IMG/VR virus record: IMGVR_UViG_3300036819_000339
Span: 1-47,370 of that record
DNA: 47,370 nt
Reading direction: 5' to 3' (one strand)
Source: a virus
The notes under the pieces are model-generated. The model saw nothing but the letters and a program-made list of their open reading frames with translations. It did not search any database and was not told the DNA's origin. The translations under genes were made by a program, and so were the position numbers. The number at the start of each line of letters is the position of its first letter. Within the stretch, counting starts at the first letter, position 1. Below, piece by piece: positions 1 to 7,898 of the stretch.

Positions 1-1128
1 ATGAAATTTACTGACAGAAGCATCGCCGCCCTACCGTCACCGGACCGTCACCAAAAGCTGTACAGCGACGATGCGCTCGCGAGCTTCGGCGTGCGGGTAT
101 CGAAGGGCGGCGCAAAATCTTTTGTGCTTACGCTCGACAAGGACCGGCACCGCATCGTGATCGGCCGCTATCCGACCGTCTCGCTGTCGCAGGCGCGGAC
201 CAAAGCCAAAGAGATCCTTGCAAAGCGGCAGCTCGGCATAGAGGAACAGCGTTCCCCGTATTTTGCGCAGGTGCAGGACGAATTTTTGGCCGGGCGTGAA
301 GGCAAGCTGCGCGCCACAAGCTACCGCAAAGACGTGGCGCGGCTGAAAGCATTCAAGTCATTCGAGAGAACCCGAATAGCGGATATCAAACCGCAAGACG
401 TGCAGGACATTCTCGACAGCTTGACTGCCACCTCAACAAAGCATGAGGCGTTGGCCCGCTTCATACTCCTGATACGGTTTGCCATAAAACGACAGTATAT
501 ATCGACCTGGCCTTTAGACTATCTCGAAGGCCGCCGAAAGTGCGCTGCGCGCGAACGCGTGCTCACCGATGACGAGATCAAAACCGTCCTTCAAGTCGCG
601 AGGATATGGCGCGTTGGGGGGCATAGTTACGGAAGCATCGTTGAGCTGTTGGTCTACACAGGCCAGCGGCGGCAACAGATTGGCAGCCTTGATCGCTCTC
701 ACGTCGATTTTGAGAACGACACGATCACCTGGCCGCCGGAATTGATGAAGTCCGGGCGTCGGCATATGATACCGCTCGGCGCTCACGTGCGATCGCTGTT
801 GGAGCCCGGCCGGAGCCTCTATTTTCCGAACAAGTACGATGCTCCATTTTCATTTGCGAGCGCGCACGATCGCGCCTTCCGCAAAGATTGCGGATTCGCC
901 GATTGGGTCTTGCACGACATCCGAAGAACAGTCGCCACCCGCTGGCAAGAAATGGGTATCGAGATCGCGACCACTGAAAAAATGCTAAGCCATTCAATGG
1001 TTACGGGTGGATTGGTAGGCGTCTACCAAAGAAGTACATATTTGACGCAGATGCGCGAGGCTGTTCATCGCTGGGAAAATTATATAGAAGCCCTCCTATC
1101 AAAAACGGAGGGCACCGATGTCCGATAG
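1..1128 (+). CDS. int: Tyrosine-family site-specific integrase
   Basis: Catalyses phage integration and excision by strand exchange at att sites. The N-terminal ~80 residues look like the DUF4102 arm-binding domain of P4-type integrases (FGVRVS, IGRYP). A SAM-like core-binding region follows, and the catalytic domain covers about 185-375. Candidate catalytic residues are R223 (TGQRR), K250, H305 and R308 (LHDIRRT), H331 (LSHSM) and Tyr342 (VYQRS), a complete set. The start matches the usual family N-terminus, so the gene is probably whole although it begins at the first base of the window. Its 3' end overlaps the next gene by 11 nt. I could not locate attP. Confidence 0.95.
   Translation: MKFTDRSIAALPSPDRHQKLYSDDALASFGVRVSKGGAKSFVLTLDKDRHRIVIGRYPTVSLSQARTKAKEILAKRQLGIEEQRSPYFAQVQDEFLAGREGKLRATSYRKDVARLKAFKSFERTRIADIKPQDVQDILDSLTATSTKHEALARFILLIRFAIKRQYISTWPLDYLEGRRKCAARERVLTDDEIKTVLQVARIWRVGGHSYGSIVELLVYTGQRRQQIGSLDRSHVDFENDTITWPPELMKSGRRHMIPLGAHVRSLLEPGRSLYFPNKYDAPFSFASAHDRAFRKDCGFADWVLHDIRRTVATRWQEMGIEIATTEKMLSHSMVTGGLVGVYQRSTYLTQMREAVHRWENYIEALLSKTEGTDVR
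1090..1113 (+). promoter_or_regulatory. Hairpin burying the ribosome-binding site of the 1118 gene
   Basis: GCCCTCC (1090-1096) pairs perfectly with GGAGGGC (1107-1113), loop of 10 nt. The right arm contains the GGAGG Shine-Dalgarno of the gene starting at 1118. The hairpin lies inside the integrase coding region, so ribosomes finishing integrase would open it: translational coupling is the simplest reading. Confidence 0.6.
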
Positions 1129-1516
1129 TAATTTTGCTGATTTCATTACTCGGGAACGGGATCGGCTGAGCGCGGAACGCGCCGAGATTTTCACTCAGCA
1201 GCAGGAATTGGAGGGGAAACTTACTGCGCTGAATAATGAGATGCGCGCGATCGACGCCTACGAAACAGCGAAGAGCGGCAAGGCAGCGGCCCCTACTCGT
1301 AGGGCGAGTACCGGCCGGCAAACCCGCCGTGGCAGCAAGCGCGAGGAGCTGATAAAAATCATCGCTGAAGGCGGCGGCCTCTCTCGCGGCCAAATCTTGG
1401 AGCGCATGAATCTTAAAGGCGACAAGGCCGGCGAGATGTCCGTCTCCAACGCTCTGACCGCGCTTACCAAAGGCAACCAGGTCCGCAGAGAAAACGGGAA
1501 ATATCTCGCAGCGTGA
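1118..1516 (+). CDS. Small coiled-coil / winged-helix-like protein
   Basis: 132 residues. Residues 10-50 are predicted coiled coil (E/Q/L-rich heptads). A basic linker follows at 55-75 (TRRASTGRQTRRGS). Residues 73-132 resemble a winged helix (REELIKIIAEGGGLSRGQIL, then a wing-like KGNQVRRENGKY). Role unknown; DNA binding next to an integrase, for example as an accessory or directionality factor, is inference. The start is supported by GGAGG 7 nt upstream. It overlaps integrase by 11 nt, so the two are translated together. Confidence 0.75.
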   Translation: MSDSNFADFITRERDRLSAERAEIFTQQQELEGKLTALNNEMRAIDAYETAKSGKAAAPTRRASTGRQTRRGSKREELIKIIAEGGGLSRGQILERMNLKGDKAGEMSVSNALTALTKGNQVRRENGKYLAA

Positions 1517-1590
1517 GCCACGTTGCCTATACGCAGCGAAGCTCAACATCGCTTATAGTCGCTCCCGCCTGATGGCATCCGCCGGAAGGA

Positions 1591-1625
1591 CTTAGGCCGC
1601 AAGCCTAAGGTGCGTTGCGCAACGC
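1591..1625 (+). repeat. Two adjacent perfect inverted repeats
   Basis: CTTAGGC (1591-1597) pairs with GCCTAAG (1603-1609). It is followed at once by the 14-bp perfect palindrome GCGTTGCGCAACGC (1612-1625). They sit in the short gap before the AlpA-like gene, so they could be protein-binding sites (excisionase or regulator) or RNA hairpins. The first has no U-tract and is not a typical terminator. Confidence 0.5.
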
Positions 1626-1648
1626 CCACTCAAACTGGGATTAGCGCA

Positions 1649-1834
1649 ATGGACGATGAGTTGTTACTCACTGGCGAGGTGTGCAAGCTAGCCAAGATCT
1701 CACGAGCAGGGCTCGGAAGATGGCGCAGAAAGCTGGGGTTCCCGATGCCGATCCACATCGGAGGGCATAATCGAACCCCGGCGCGGTATTGGAAGAGCCA
1801 GGTGCTCGCTTGGCTGGCAACACACCGGCCCTAG
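1649..1834 (+). CDS. AlpA/excisionase-like small HTH protein
   Basis: 61 residues from the ATG at 1649. The pattern LLTGEVCKLAKISRAGLGRW followed by a GGHNRTPARYW wing is like MerR-type winged helices of AlpA/Xis proteins, which choose an attachment-site partner or activate integrase. I place the start here because GGGA lies about 10 nt upstream and the family motif begins at once; an upstream in-frame start at 1610 would add residues unlike the family. Position two genes after int fits an excisionase. Function is inferred from fold and context. Confidence 0.7.
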   Translation: MDDELLLTGEVCKLAKISRAGLGRWRRKLGFPMPIHIGGHNRTPARYWKSQVLAWLATHRP

Positions 1835-1866
1835 AACAAAAAGTCCGTACCCTCAGAGGGTCGGCA

Positions 1867-1920
1867 ACCCGCCTGATCAGCGGGTCAACGAGAGCCCCGG
1901 TTTTTCCGGGGCTTTTTTTT
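1867..1920 (+). terminator. Strong intrinsic terminator after the integration module
   Basis: AGCCCCGG (1893-1900), loop TTTTT, CCGGGGCT (1906-1913), then a run of eight T. A second hairpin, ACCCGC/GCGGGT (1867-1872/1880-1885), lies just upstream. This closes the int-AlpA unit. Confidence 0.9.
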
Positions 1921-1940
1921 CAACTAAACCACGTTGATTC

Positions 1941-1990
1941 TTGACAAGATACTCAACTAGCGCGTGGAATCTCCCAAAATATAGGGAGAT
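1941..1990 (+). promoter_or_regulatory. Promoter plus RBS-covering inverted repeat
   Basis: TTGACA at 1941-1946 with a weak -10 (TGGAAT, 1965-1970, spacer 18). Downstream ATCTCCC (1969-1975) and GGGAGAT (1984-1990) form a 7-bp inverted repeat. The right arm contains the GGAG that would serve the GTG start at 1996. It could be an operator, a translational switch, or both. Confidence 0.55.
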
Positions 1991-1995
1991 ACGCT

Positions 1996-2403
1996 GTGCT
2001 GAAATGGATGTTTAGCGCAGGCTGCGCGCTGATTGTGTTCCTCACAATCGTCATCCTTGGCGAACGGCATGATTGGTGGGGATCGCCTGTACCGAGGCAA
2101 CCCGCTGCCGCTGTGGTGCCGTCGGCTGTTACGCCATCTATTCCATCCATAGTGGCTCCAAGCGCGAACGCGGCCCCAAGCGTCCAATCAGCTTCAGGGC
2201 CATGTAAGCCCGGATTCAAATTCCAAGACGGCATGTGCGTCTCGCCATCCAACACAGTAGATGCGAACGGACCCGACCCATATCGGCAGGTTCAGCCATG
2301 TACGCCGGGCGAAACCCGGCAGATCAAAGTGCCTCTGCCCGACGGGGACGGTTTCCGACTCGTTGATCAAACGTGCCGCACACACTCCGCAAATGGCGGC
2401 TGA
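1996..2403 (+). CDS. Small exported or membrane-anchored Cys-containing protein
   Basis: 135 residues, GTG start preceded by GGAG at 7 nt. Residues 1-22 (MLKWMFSAGCALIVFLTIVI) form a signal anchor. Residues 35-70 are an Ala/Pro/Ser/Val linker. The C-terminal part has four Cys (CKPGFKF, GMCV, PCTPGE, QTC), which suggests two disulfides outside the cytoplasm. I do not recognise the family. It is first gene of the operon leading to the ATPase at 3507, so a periplasmic partner of that module is possible; that is context only. Confidence 0.7.
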   Translation: MLKWMFSAGCALIVFLTIVILGERHDWWGSPVPRQPAAAVVPSAVTPSIPSIVAPSANAAPSVQSASGPCKPGFKFQDGMCVSPSNTVDANGPDPYRQVQPCTPGETRQIKVPLPDGDGFRLVDQTCRTHSANGG

Positions 2404-2424
2404 CTAGACTCGGAGATGAATAAA

Positions 2425-2853
2425 ATGGACTTCCAAGTCACCCGCACAGTCATTAGCCCCCGCAGCATCAATCTCGTAGTTCAGGCTATCTATACAACTG
2501 ACGAGGCCGAGGCATTGAGTGAAGCAGGCGCATGGCACTCGCCATGTGTCAAAGACATTTATGCGATCATAGGCGTGCTGCGATTGTCAAAACCCGAGGA
2601 AACCATTCGTGCTCCGACATTTCAACAACTCTCACGTCCGGGAATTCTAATACAGAATTTCTCTCCGTATTATGCTGATAGATTCGAAGCAAATTTCTTG
2701 CGCGAATATGGCAAAAAAATTCAACAAGCAATGGAGCCTTATCTGGGCGCGTTCATGCAATCCGATCACCAAAGATTGGAAGGCGACCGCGACGATCATA
2801 TGGGCAGGTCTAGCGGCTCACATAACACCACCTCGCGAATTCTGAAGTGGTGA
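2425..2853 (+). CDS. Unknown soluble protein, 142 aa
   Basis: Starts at the ATG at 2425, 9 nt after GGAG (2412-2415); the ATG at 2416 is too close to that site. No motif, signal peptide or membrane segment is visible. The segment with ILIQNFSPYYADRFEANF looks like an ordinary globular fold. Second gene of the 1996-6405 accessory operon, 4 nt before the next start. Function unknown. Confidence 0.6.
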   Translation: MDFQVTRTVISPRSINLVVQAIYTTDEAEALSEAGAWHSPCVKDIYAIIGVLRLSKPEETIRAPTFQQLSRPGILIQNFSPYYADRFEANFLREYGKKIQQAMEPYLGAFMQSDHQRLEGDRDDHMGRSSGSHNTTSRILKW

Positions 2854-2856
2854 GCG

Positions 2857-3510
2857 ATGCCTCCAAACGAACCCTATCAACGCCGTCGCTACGTACCGCC
2901 GGAATATCTGCGGCCATCCGTAACCTCGAGCCCAAATCCTGCGCAGTCCGGAGCATCGCCGTTATCCGAGCAGCCGCTTACCCCGAATACGCCATCCTAC
3001 GATCATGTGCCTATCCAGCGACACTCTAGGATCGTCCTCCTCGATTTTTTGCGAGACCGCATTGCTCCGCCTACCCCACCCACTTTTCCCGATATTGAAG
3101 GCATAGACTGGCGCTTCGATGATTTCGAGCGCTCAGACGATAATGAAGTCAGGCTGTATCTCTACCTTTCACCGGAGTACGTCGGGAAGACGCAATATTT
3201 TGGCATCGAGCACGAGGTTTTTGAGAAAGAACCCGTGGCCGACGAGGTGACGCTTCAACGGATCGAAGAGACGATGCAGCACGAAATCGCCGCTGCACCA
3301 AGCCCACACTACCGAGCAGCGCTGGAGCTTGAGCACGAAGAAATGCGGCGCTGGCTTAGTGGCCAGACAATGGGCCTTACAATCGCCAATTATAGAGCGT
3401 TTCCGTTCCGCAGAAATTTTCCTGATCGGCTTCGAGCGATGCTAGGGCGGCAGAAGCTCAACAAGATCATGAGTGATCTGAAGAAAAAATTGGATGACGT
3501 GAAGCGATGA
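2857..3510 (+). CDS. Unknown protein upstream of the coupling-type ATPase, 217 aa
   Basis: Residues 1-55 are Pro/Ser/Thr-rich and probably disordered. The rest is charged and mostly helical, with an acidic stretch (RFDDFERSDDNEVRLYLYL) and a basic C-terminal end (MSDLKKKLDDVKR). The stop overlaps the ATPase start by 4 nt (ATGA), so the two proteins are made together and may interact. I do not recognise the family. Confidence 0.65.
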   Translation: MPPNEPYQRRRYVPPEYLRPSVTSSPNPAQSGASPLSEQPLTPNTPSYDHVPIQRHSRIVLLDFLRDRIAPPTPPTFPDIEGIDWRFDDFERSDDNEVRLYLYLSPEYVGKTQYFGIEHEVFEKEPVADEVTLQRIEETMQHEIAAAPSPHYRAALELEHEEMRRWLSGQTMGLTIANYRAFPFRRNFPDRLRAMLGRQKLNKIMSDLKKKLDDVKR

Positions 3511-5315
3511 GCAAATTTGACGAGCTGAGACAAATTCACGAGCAATGGAAGAAAGACACACTTTACGGCAAACATACGCCCGAAGAAATAGATTATCTAA
3601 AGCTTGACCGGGAAAGAGAAAAACAGAGAGAACGTGACCGCGAGCGCGGGCCGACTGGACCACGGATCTCACTCGACGCGCGCTACGAAGGAATATACGT
3701 CTGCGGACGCCCCGGATCGGGTAAGACGCAGCTTCTTCAGGAGCGATTGCTTCCCGATCTCGATATAGTGGCGGCGGGCAAAGCCGCAGTGGTCGCAATC
3801 GATCCAACCGGCGATGTTGGCGGCGATAGACCATCCCTCATCCATGTTCTGACGCGGCTAAAGCGATTTGCACATGGCGGCGATCTTTACAATAGGCTGA
3901 TCTACATAGATCCCCTAGACGAAGATTACTATTTACCCGTCAACCTCTTCAATTTGCGCCCTACCGACGATAATGCGCGCGCCATCAGTGCTGTTATTAC
4001 GAACTATGTGCAGATCATGGACGGGCTGTTAGGCCAGCCACTCACGGGTTTCCAAGACCCAATCTTTAGATGGGCGGTGCAGGTCGCGCTCGCGTTTCCA
4101 CATCCAAATTTGCAGACCCTTGTAGACGTACTCGCCCCTACCCCCGCAGGGCAACAGCCAATATACGAGGAGGTGTTCGACCGGCTCGAACCCGCAGTGC
4201 AAAACTACTTGCGCCGCTTATACGAAACACAAGGCCGCATCGCCTCGCGCGAGCAAATTCTGTCGCGCCTCGAATCTTTGAATGCCGATCCGCTTTTTCG
4301 GCAAATGTTCAACGGCAGACGAACATCGATAAACTTCCACAGGCTCATCAATGAACCCAATGTCATCGTTCTCAACTTGAGCCGCGATCTCGGTTCTATG
4401 CGTCGTCTCTATACTCGGTACTTCATGGCGCAGTTGTATAACGCAGGCGAGCGGCGCCCGGCCAATCCGCTCCCATGTTTCGTATACATCGACGAGTGCG
4501 ATGAAATCGTTGACCACACCGTCGGTGATATGCTCCGAAAACTTCGCCGCAATAAAGTGGCGCTTACGCTCGCTAATCAGGAAACCGCCCGGATACCGGA
4601 AGATGCACGGGAAGCGGTCACCGGGGTCGCAGTCAAATTCATCAACGCTCGAATCGACAGCGCTCGTGAGCTGGGGGCTAATATGGGACTCTCGGATGGT
4701 GCTGGGCGCGTTGACACGTCGCTGTTGGTTAATAGGCCTGCTTTTAGTTTCGCATTCCATGCGACCGGGATGAGAGAGCCCATATCCTATAGTTTCCAGC
4801 CATTCAAGATGAACAAATTGCCGACGATGACCGAGGATGAATGGAAAGATACTCTTCGGGATATACGAGAAAGATATTACGAGCCAATCAACCAGAAGCC
4901 CGCCCCGCCTTCAGTCATTGAAGAAATCGCGGAACGCTCTCCGAGTGCGGCTATCGTAGAAATGCGCCGGACGCTTGAAAACGCCATCCGTTCGAAACTA
5001 ATGTCGCTCAATCTGCCTGGTATTCCACGCAGTACAAAGATGGTCGATATGATACGCATACTTGGCGAACACCAGTGTGTCGACGATCGAACGCGAGACG
5101 TGCTGCATCGTTTGCGGCTCTTCGGCAACAAAACGGCGCACAATGATCAACCGAATCTGACGATAGAAGCCGCCATCGAATATGGCGAATCCGTTGAACG
5201 TGTGGTGAAAACGCTCAATCGTTCATCTTCGGCGCGACTAGAAGAAAAACAAGAAGACCCTAAACAGAGCAAACCCACGACAAACTGGACGAAACCAGGT
5301 AAAATTGTAGAGTAG
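3507..5315 (+). CDS. VirD4/HerA-like P-loop ATPase with C-terminal DUF4145/HEPN-like domain
   Basis: 602 residues. A charged coiled N-terminus (30-50) precedes Walker A GRPGSGKT (67-74). A strand-type IDPTGD (98-103) and IDPLDEDYYLPVNLFN (134-149) are typical of TraG/VirD4/HerA motors. Walker B is FVYIDECDEIV (325-335), followed by a sensor-like LTLANQE. No transmembrane segment is seen, unlike classical coupling proteins. Residues ~480-575 resemble DUF4145/HEPN-like domains (LRLFGNKTAHN). In family terms this is a DNA- or protein-pumping hexameric ATPase. With the replication-relaxation gene behind it, a plasmid-type mobilisation or replication role is likely; a defence role is also possible. 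Confidence 0.8.
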   Translation: MSKFDELRQIHEQWKKDTLYGKHTPEEIDYLKLDREREKQRERDRERGPTGPRISLDARYEGIYVCGRPGSGKTQLLQERLLPDLDIVAAGKAAVVAIDPTGDVGGDRPSLIHVLTRLKRFAHGGDLYNRLIYIDPLDEDYYLPVNLFNLRPTDDNARAISAVITNYVQIMDGLLGQPLTGFQDPIFRWAVQVALAFPHPNLQTLVDVLAPTPAGQQPIYEEVFDRLEPAVQNYLRRLYETQGRIASREQILSRLESLNADPLFRQMFNGRRTSINFHRLINEPNVIVLNLSRDLGSMRRLYTRYFMAQLYNAGERRPANPLPCFVYIDECDEIVDHTVGDMLRKLRRNKVALTLANQETARIPEDAREAVTGVAVKFINARIDSARELGANMGLSDGAGRVDTSLLVNRPAFSFAFHATGMREPISYSFQPFKMNKLPTMTEDEWKDTLRDIRERYYEPINQKPAPPSVIEEIAERSPSAAIVEMRRTLENAIRSKLMSLNLPGIPRSTKMVDMIRILGEHQCVDDRTRDVLHRLRLFGNKTAHNDQPNLTIEAAIEYGESVERVVKTLNRSSSARLEEKQEDPKQSKPTTNWTKPGKIVE

Positions 5316-5376
5316 CATCCACCCCGAGCCACGTTAGCAAATGTAAGAAATCGCGGCGGCCTGCTATGCCTACCTC

Positions 5377-6405
5377 ATGTCAACCGGCACACTCAGAAAA
5401 CCCAATTCTCGGCTCACGCGCAAACCGAAACTCACGAAGACCAACAAGGAAAAATTAGCGCGCCCTACCGCTCTCGACATCGAGACGTGGAGCAAACTCC
5501 TTATCCCCTACCCCGCCATTCGCCTAAATATGATCCAGGCGTTCATGGGCGGGCACATCAAAGCCCTTCAGCGCCACTACGACGCGCTTTCCCGCGAGCC
5601 CAACTGCTTCGTTTACCGTCATCCCCAGCAATGGGGCCACACCGATGCCCTAGCGCGCTCGACCGTGTATGGCCTCGATAAGAACGGCTACGATGCGCTC
5701 ATCAAAGCCGGCCACAAGGTAGAGCACCATCCGGCACCGCACAGCCTCAAGCACGAGCTGCTGTGGTGCGAGCCGGTGCAGTCAATCCAACTCGGCGCCG
5801 AGCGTACGCCGGGCATCGAGTTTGCCAGCGGTGTCGGTATTCTCCCCGAAACCACCCGCAATCTCCCCGAGCCTTTTGCCGTGCCGGTCGTGCGGACCGT
5901 GCGCCGCGTTCAGGGCAATCGCATCATCCCTGAACGAGTGCCAGGAACCAGCGAGGCTGACGGCTTCCCGTTCGGCGTCGGGCTCGACTACCAGGGCGCG
6001 CAGCACTGGCGCTTCTTTCTCGTGCAGGCCGACGCGGACAGCGAAGGCATCGAGAGCGAAGACCAGACCAAAGCGACGGTCGGCCGCCACATGACCGACG
6101 CCATCTACATCATCGAAAACGGCATATACGAGAGCCACTTCGGCTTCCCAAACCTCTATTTCATTTTCTTCACGCCGAGCGCCGTACATTTGGAGAACTT
6201 CAAAAAGCACCTGCGCAAGCTGACGGCGGCGGAAGATAAGAAATGGCTGCGCAAGTATTTCCTCTTCCATACCTTTCCAGCAACAACCACCACATACGAG
6301 CGTCCGCCCGTACCTACCGGCCATATGCTGACCGAGAAATATGACCGCGTGGATTATCCGCAATTCAGCTTTCTCACCTTGGACCCGGATGACTTGGAGG
6401 ATTGA
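5377..6405 (+). CDS. Replication-relaxation (Replic_Relax-type) protein
   Basis: 342 residues. An N-terminal winged-helix region (about 30-120: IRLNMIQAFMGGHIKALQRH, then a YGLDKNGYDALIKAG wing) is followed by HPAPHSLKHELLWCEP (117-132), the conserved His-containing motif of this family. The C-terminal part is nuclease-like or unassigned. Such proteins occur on plasmids and some phages and are thought to act in replication initiation or as relaxase-like proteins. It follows the ATPase by 61 nt on the same strand. No Shine-Dalgarno is visible. Family call by motif and context; catalytic activity not established. Confidence 0.6.
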   Translation: MSTGTLRKPNSRLTRKPKLTKTNKEKLARPTALDIETWSKLLIPYPAIRLNMIQAFMGGHIKALQRHYDALSREPNCFVYRHPQQWGHTDALARSTVYGLDKNGYDALIKAGHKVEHHPAPHSLKHELLWCEPVQSIQLGAERTPGIEFASGVGILPETTRNLPEPFAVPVVRTVRRVQGNRIIPERVPGTSEADGFPFGVGLDYQGAQHWRFFLVQADADSEGIESEDQTKATVGRHMTDAIYIIENGIYESHFGFPNLYFIFFTPSAVHLENFKKHLRKLTAAEDKKWLRKYFLFHTFPATTTTYERPPVPTGHMLTEKYDRVDYPQFSFLTLDPDDLED

Positions 6406-6432
6406 TTGGCGGAACAACTTTACTTTGATTTT

Positions 6433-6441
6433 TGGTATAAT
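6433..6441 (+). promoter_or_regulatory. Extended -10 promoter (TGG-TATAAT)
   Basis: TGG directly before a perfect TATAAT (6436-6441); no -35 hexamer at the right distance. It lies 29 nt before the GTG at 6471, which has a full AGGAGG. Confidence 0.7.
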
Positions 6442-6470
6442 TTAGAAGGACTAGCACATAGGAGGAACCA

Positions 6471-6677
6471 GTGGCCGATAAACCCGACTACATTGTCAAT
6501 GCCAAGTTTGACGCCGACGCTTCCGAGAATAAAATCCGATACGTCACTATCGGAGCCGCCTGGAACAGCTCGACCCGAGACGACCGCCCCTGTATCAACA
6601 TCCAGATCAACTCGCTCCCGATCGGGAAATGGGACGGCAAATTGACTCTGTATGAGATCCGGGACTCTAATGGGTAA
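6471..6677 (+). CDS. Small unknown phage protein, 68 aa
   Basis: GTG start with AGGAGG 5 nt upstream, so the start is firm. Pattern: beta-rich, with KIRYVTIGAAWNS and INIQINSLPIGKWDGKLTLY. This resembles small conserved phage proteins of unknown function that often start with an acidic stretch and describe a single beta-sheet. First gene of a new unit behind the extended -10 promoter. Overlaps the next gene by 8 nt. Confidence 0.7.
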   Translation: MADKPDYIVNAKFDADASENKIRYVTIGAAWNSSTRDDRPCINIQINSLPIGKWDGKLTLYEIRDSNG

Positions 6678-6954
6678 TCGTACAGCTCTCGACATCGTGG
6701 CGGCTCGCGAGCATACGATAACGACACGCCGCACGAGAGCGCATGTCATCGTCTGCCATGACCTCAATTTTCGCGCCCGACCGCTTCTTGATCTTTTTAG
6801 CCTCGGAAACCGCGTCTCGCAGGAGGTACGAGACGCTGCGGCACGAGAACTCGCGGAGGACATCATTTCCGATGCCGATGTTCTTATTAAAGAATTGGAA
6901 GAAATAAAAGCGTTTGCTGAACGCCAACTCACCAAACTTGAGGCCGCTGAATAA
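6670..6954 (+). CDS. Small unknown protein with helical C-terminus
   Basis: 94 residues from the ATG at 6670 (GGGA about 9 nt upstream); an in-frame ATG at 6652 is an alternative. The middle has a beta pattern (HVIVCHDLNFRARPLLDLF); residues 60-94 are a charged helix. The stop lies inside the terminator hairpin. Function unknown. Confidence 0.55.
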   Translation: MGNRTALDIVAAREHTITTRRTRAHVIVCHDLNFRARPLLDLFSLGNRVSQEVRDAAARELAEDIISDADVLIKELEEIKAFAERQLTKLEAAE

Positions 6955-6966
6955 AGCGGCCTTTTT
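6941..6966 (+). terminator. Intrinsic terminator overlapping the 6954 stop
   Basis: AGGCCGCT (6941-6948) and AGCGGCCT (6955-6962), 6-nt loop, then TTTTT. Confidence 0.9.
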
Positions 6967-7013
6967 CTTTTCAATGCTAGGATTCTTGGTAGTCACAGCT
7001 CATTGAAAGGAAA

Positions 7014-7712
7014 ATGGTGATGCCTGGCGATCGGAAAATCAATTATCGCTTTATCTGCGAAAGCGTCGATGTCGAGCATATTTTTGAGTGGCTCGATATT
7101 GAAATGAGCGAAAACGAAGAGGGCACGCAATACCGCGGCCGCTGCCCACTATGCAACTGCCGTGATGATCGCACTCTTATCTATACGAAAGAAGAGCTAT
7201 CGTGGTGTTGTGTAGGACGCTGTAAACCACGCCCTAACAAAAAGAAGCTCGGCGGCGACATTATCGATCTCGTAGCGCGCATCAAAGAAATCTCGAACCC
7301 AGAAGCCGCGCTTCTTATAGAAGAGGAATTCCTGGGGAACAGTAAGAGCAGTACTGCAATGCCCCGAAGGGAGCGGCATAATGTTCCAGCGTCCCGCAGA
7401 GCTACTGTTCCGGCTAAGAGGGCGCAAGAGATCCATCAAGAGCGGCAGATTGATTCACCCGCCGGGATGGATCCGTTGGACTATTTGGACCCTGCTCACG
7501 AGGACGTAGAGGCACTCGGCATGTCTGCAGAAGATGCGGAAATGATCGGCGCCGGGTACGCCAACAAAGGCGTGCTCCGGGGCTTAGTCGCCGTGCCAAT
7601 CCGCGACGACCAGGGCGTGCTTTGTGGCTACGTCGGCGTCAGCGAAGGCCGCGTTGGCAAGCTGCATATTCCAAAGAAAAATGTAGTCCCATTCAACAAG
7701 AGGCGCGCATGA
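7014..7712 (+). CDS. DnaG-type primase fragment: zinc-binding domain protein
   Basis: 232 residues (or 230 from the ATG at 7020, which is better spaced from AAGGA). Residues ~40-75 hold a CHC2-like Zn site (CPLC, then WCC and CKP). A linker follows at 105-150. Residues 150-232 resemble the N-terminal part of a DnaG catalytic core (RGLVAVPIRDDQGVLCGYVG, then an N/KLHIPKKN segment). The metal-binding TOPRIM half is missing. It probably recognises single-stranded DNA for replication priming, perhaps with a host partner; alone it should not be a full primase. Confidence 0.65.
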   Translation: MVMPGDRKINYRFICESVDVEHIFEWLDIEMSENEEGTQYRGRCPLCNCRDDRTLIYTKEELSWCCVGRCKPRPNKKKLGGDIIDLVARIKEISNPEAALLIEEEFLGNSKSSTAMPRRERHNVPASRRATVPAKRAQEIHQERQIDSPAGMDPLDYLDPAHEDVEALGMSAEDAEMIGAGYANKGVLRGLVAVPIRDDQGVLCGYVGVSEGRVGKLHIPKKNVVPFNKRRA

Positions 7713-7858
7713 GCGACGACGAAGAGCCGCGCTTCCGCAATCACTACCACTGCGACGATTGCGATGAGGAGTGGGACGACGAGTGGTCGTGCATGTGCAA
7801 CGATAAATGCCCCAGTTGTAACAAAGAAATTGAACCTTACAAATCAGATGATCTTTAG
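7709..7858 (+). CDS. Small acidic Zn-ribbon protein
   Basis: 49 residues. The start at 7709 overlaps the previous stop (ATGA). Two Cys pairs, CDDC and CPSC, with a further C-M-C pair between, make a compact zinc ribbon; the rest is very acidic (DEEWDDEWS). Such ribbons are common in proteobacterial phages and prophages. The exact role is unknown. Confidence 0.75.
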   Translation: MSDDEEPRFRNHYHCDDCDEEWDDEWSCMCNDKCPSCNKEIEPYKSDDL

Positions 7859-7870
7859 CGCTTCAGCGCG

Positions 7871-7897
7871 GCCCGTGGTTAATTCTACGGGCTTTTT
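7871..7897 (+). terminator. Intrinsic terminator
   Basis: GCCCGTGG (7871-7878), loop TTAATT, CTACGGGC (7885-7892), TTTTT. Ends the primase-like/Zn-ribbon unit. Confidence 0.88.
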
Positions 7898-7898
7898 C

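Noticed and set aside
2847-3029. Alternative plus frame of 60 codons
   Set aside because: Another frame of the 217-aa gene; no motif and no own start signal.
4218-4760. Minus-strand frame of 180 codons inside the ATPase gene
   Set aside because: Lies antisense to the Walker B half of a clear ATPase.
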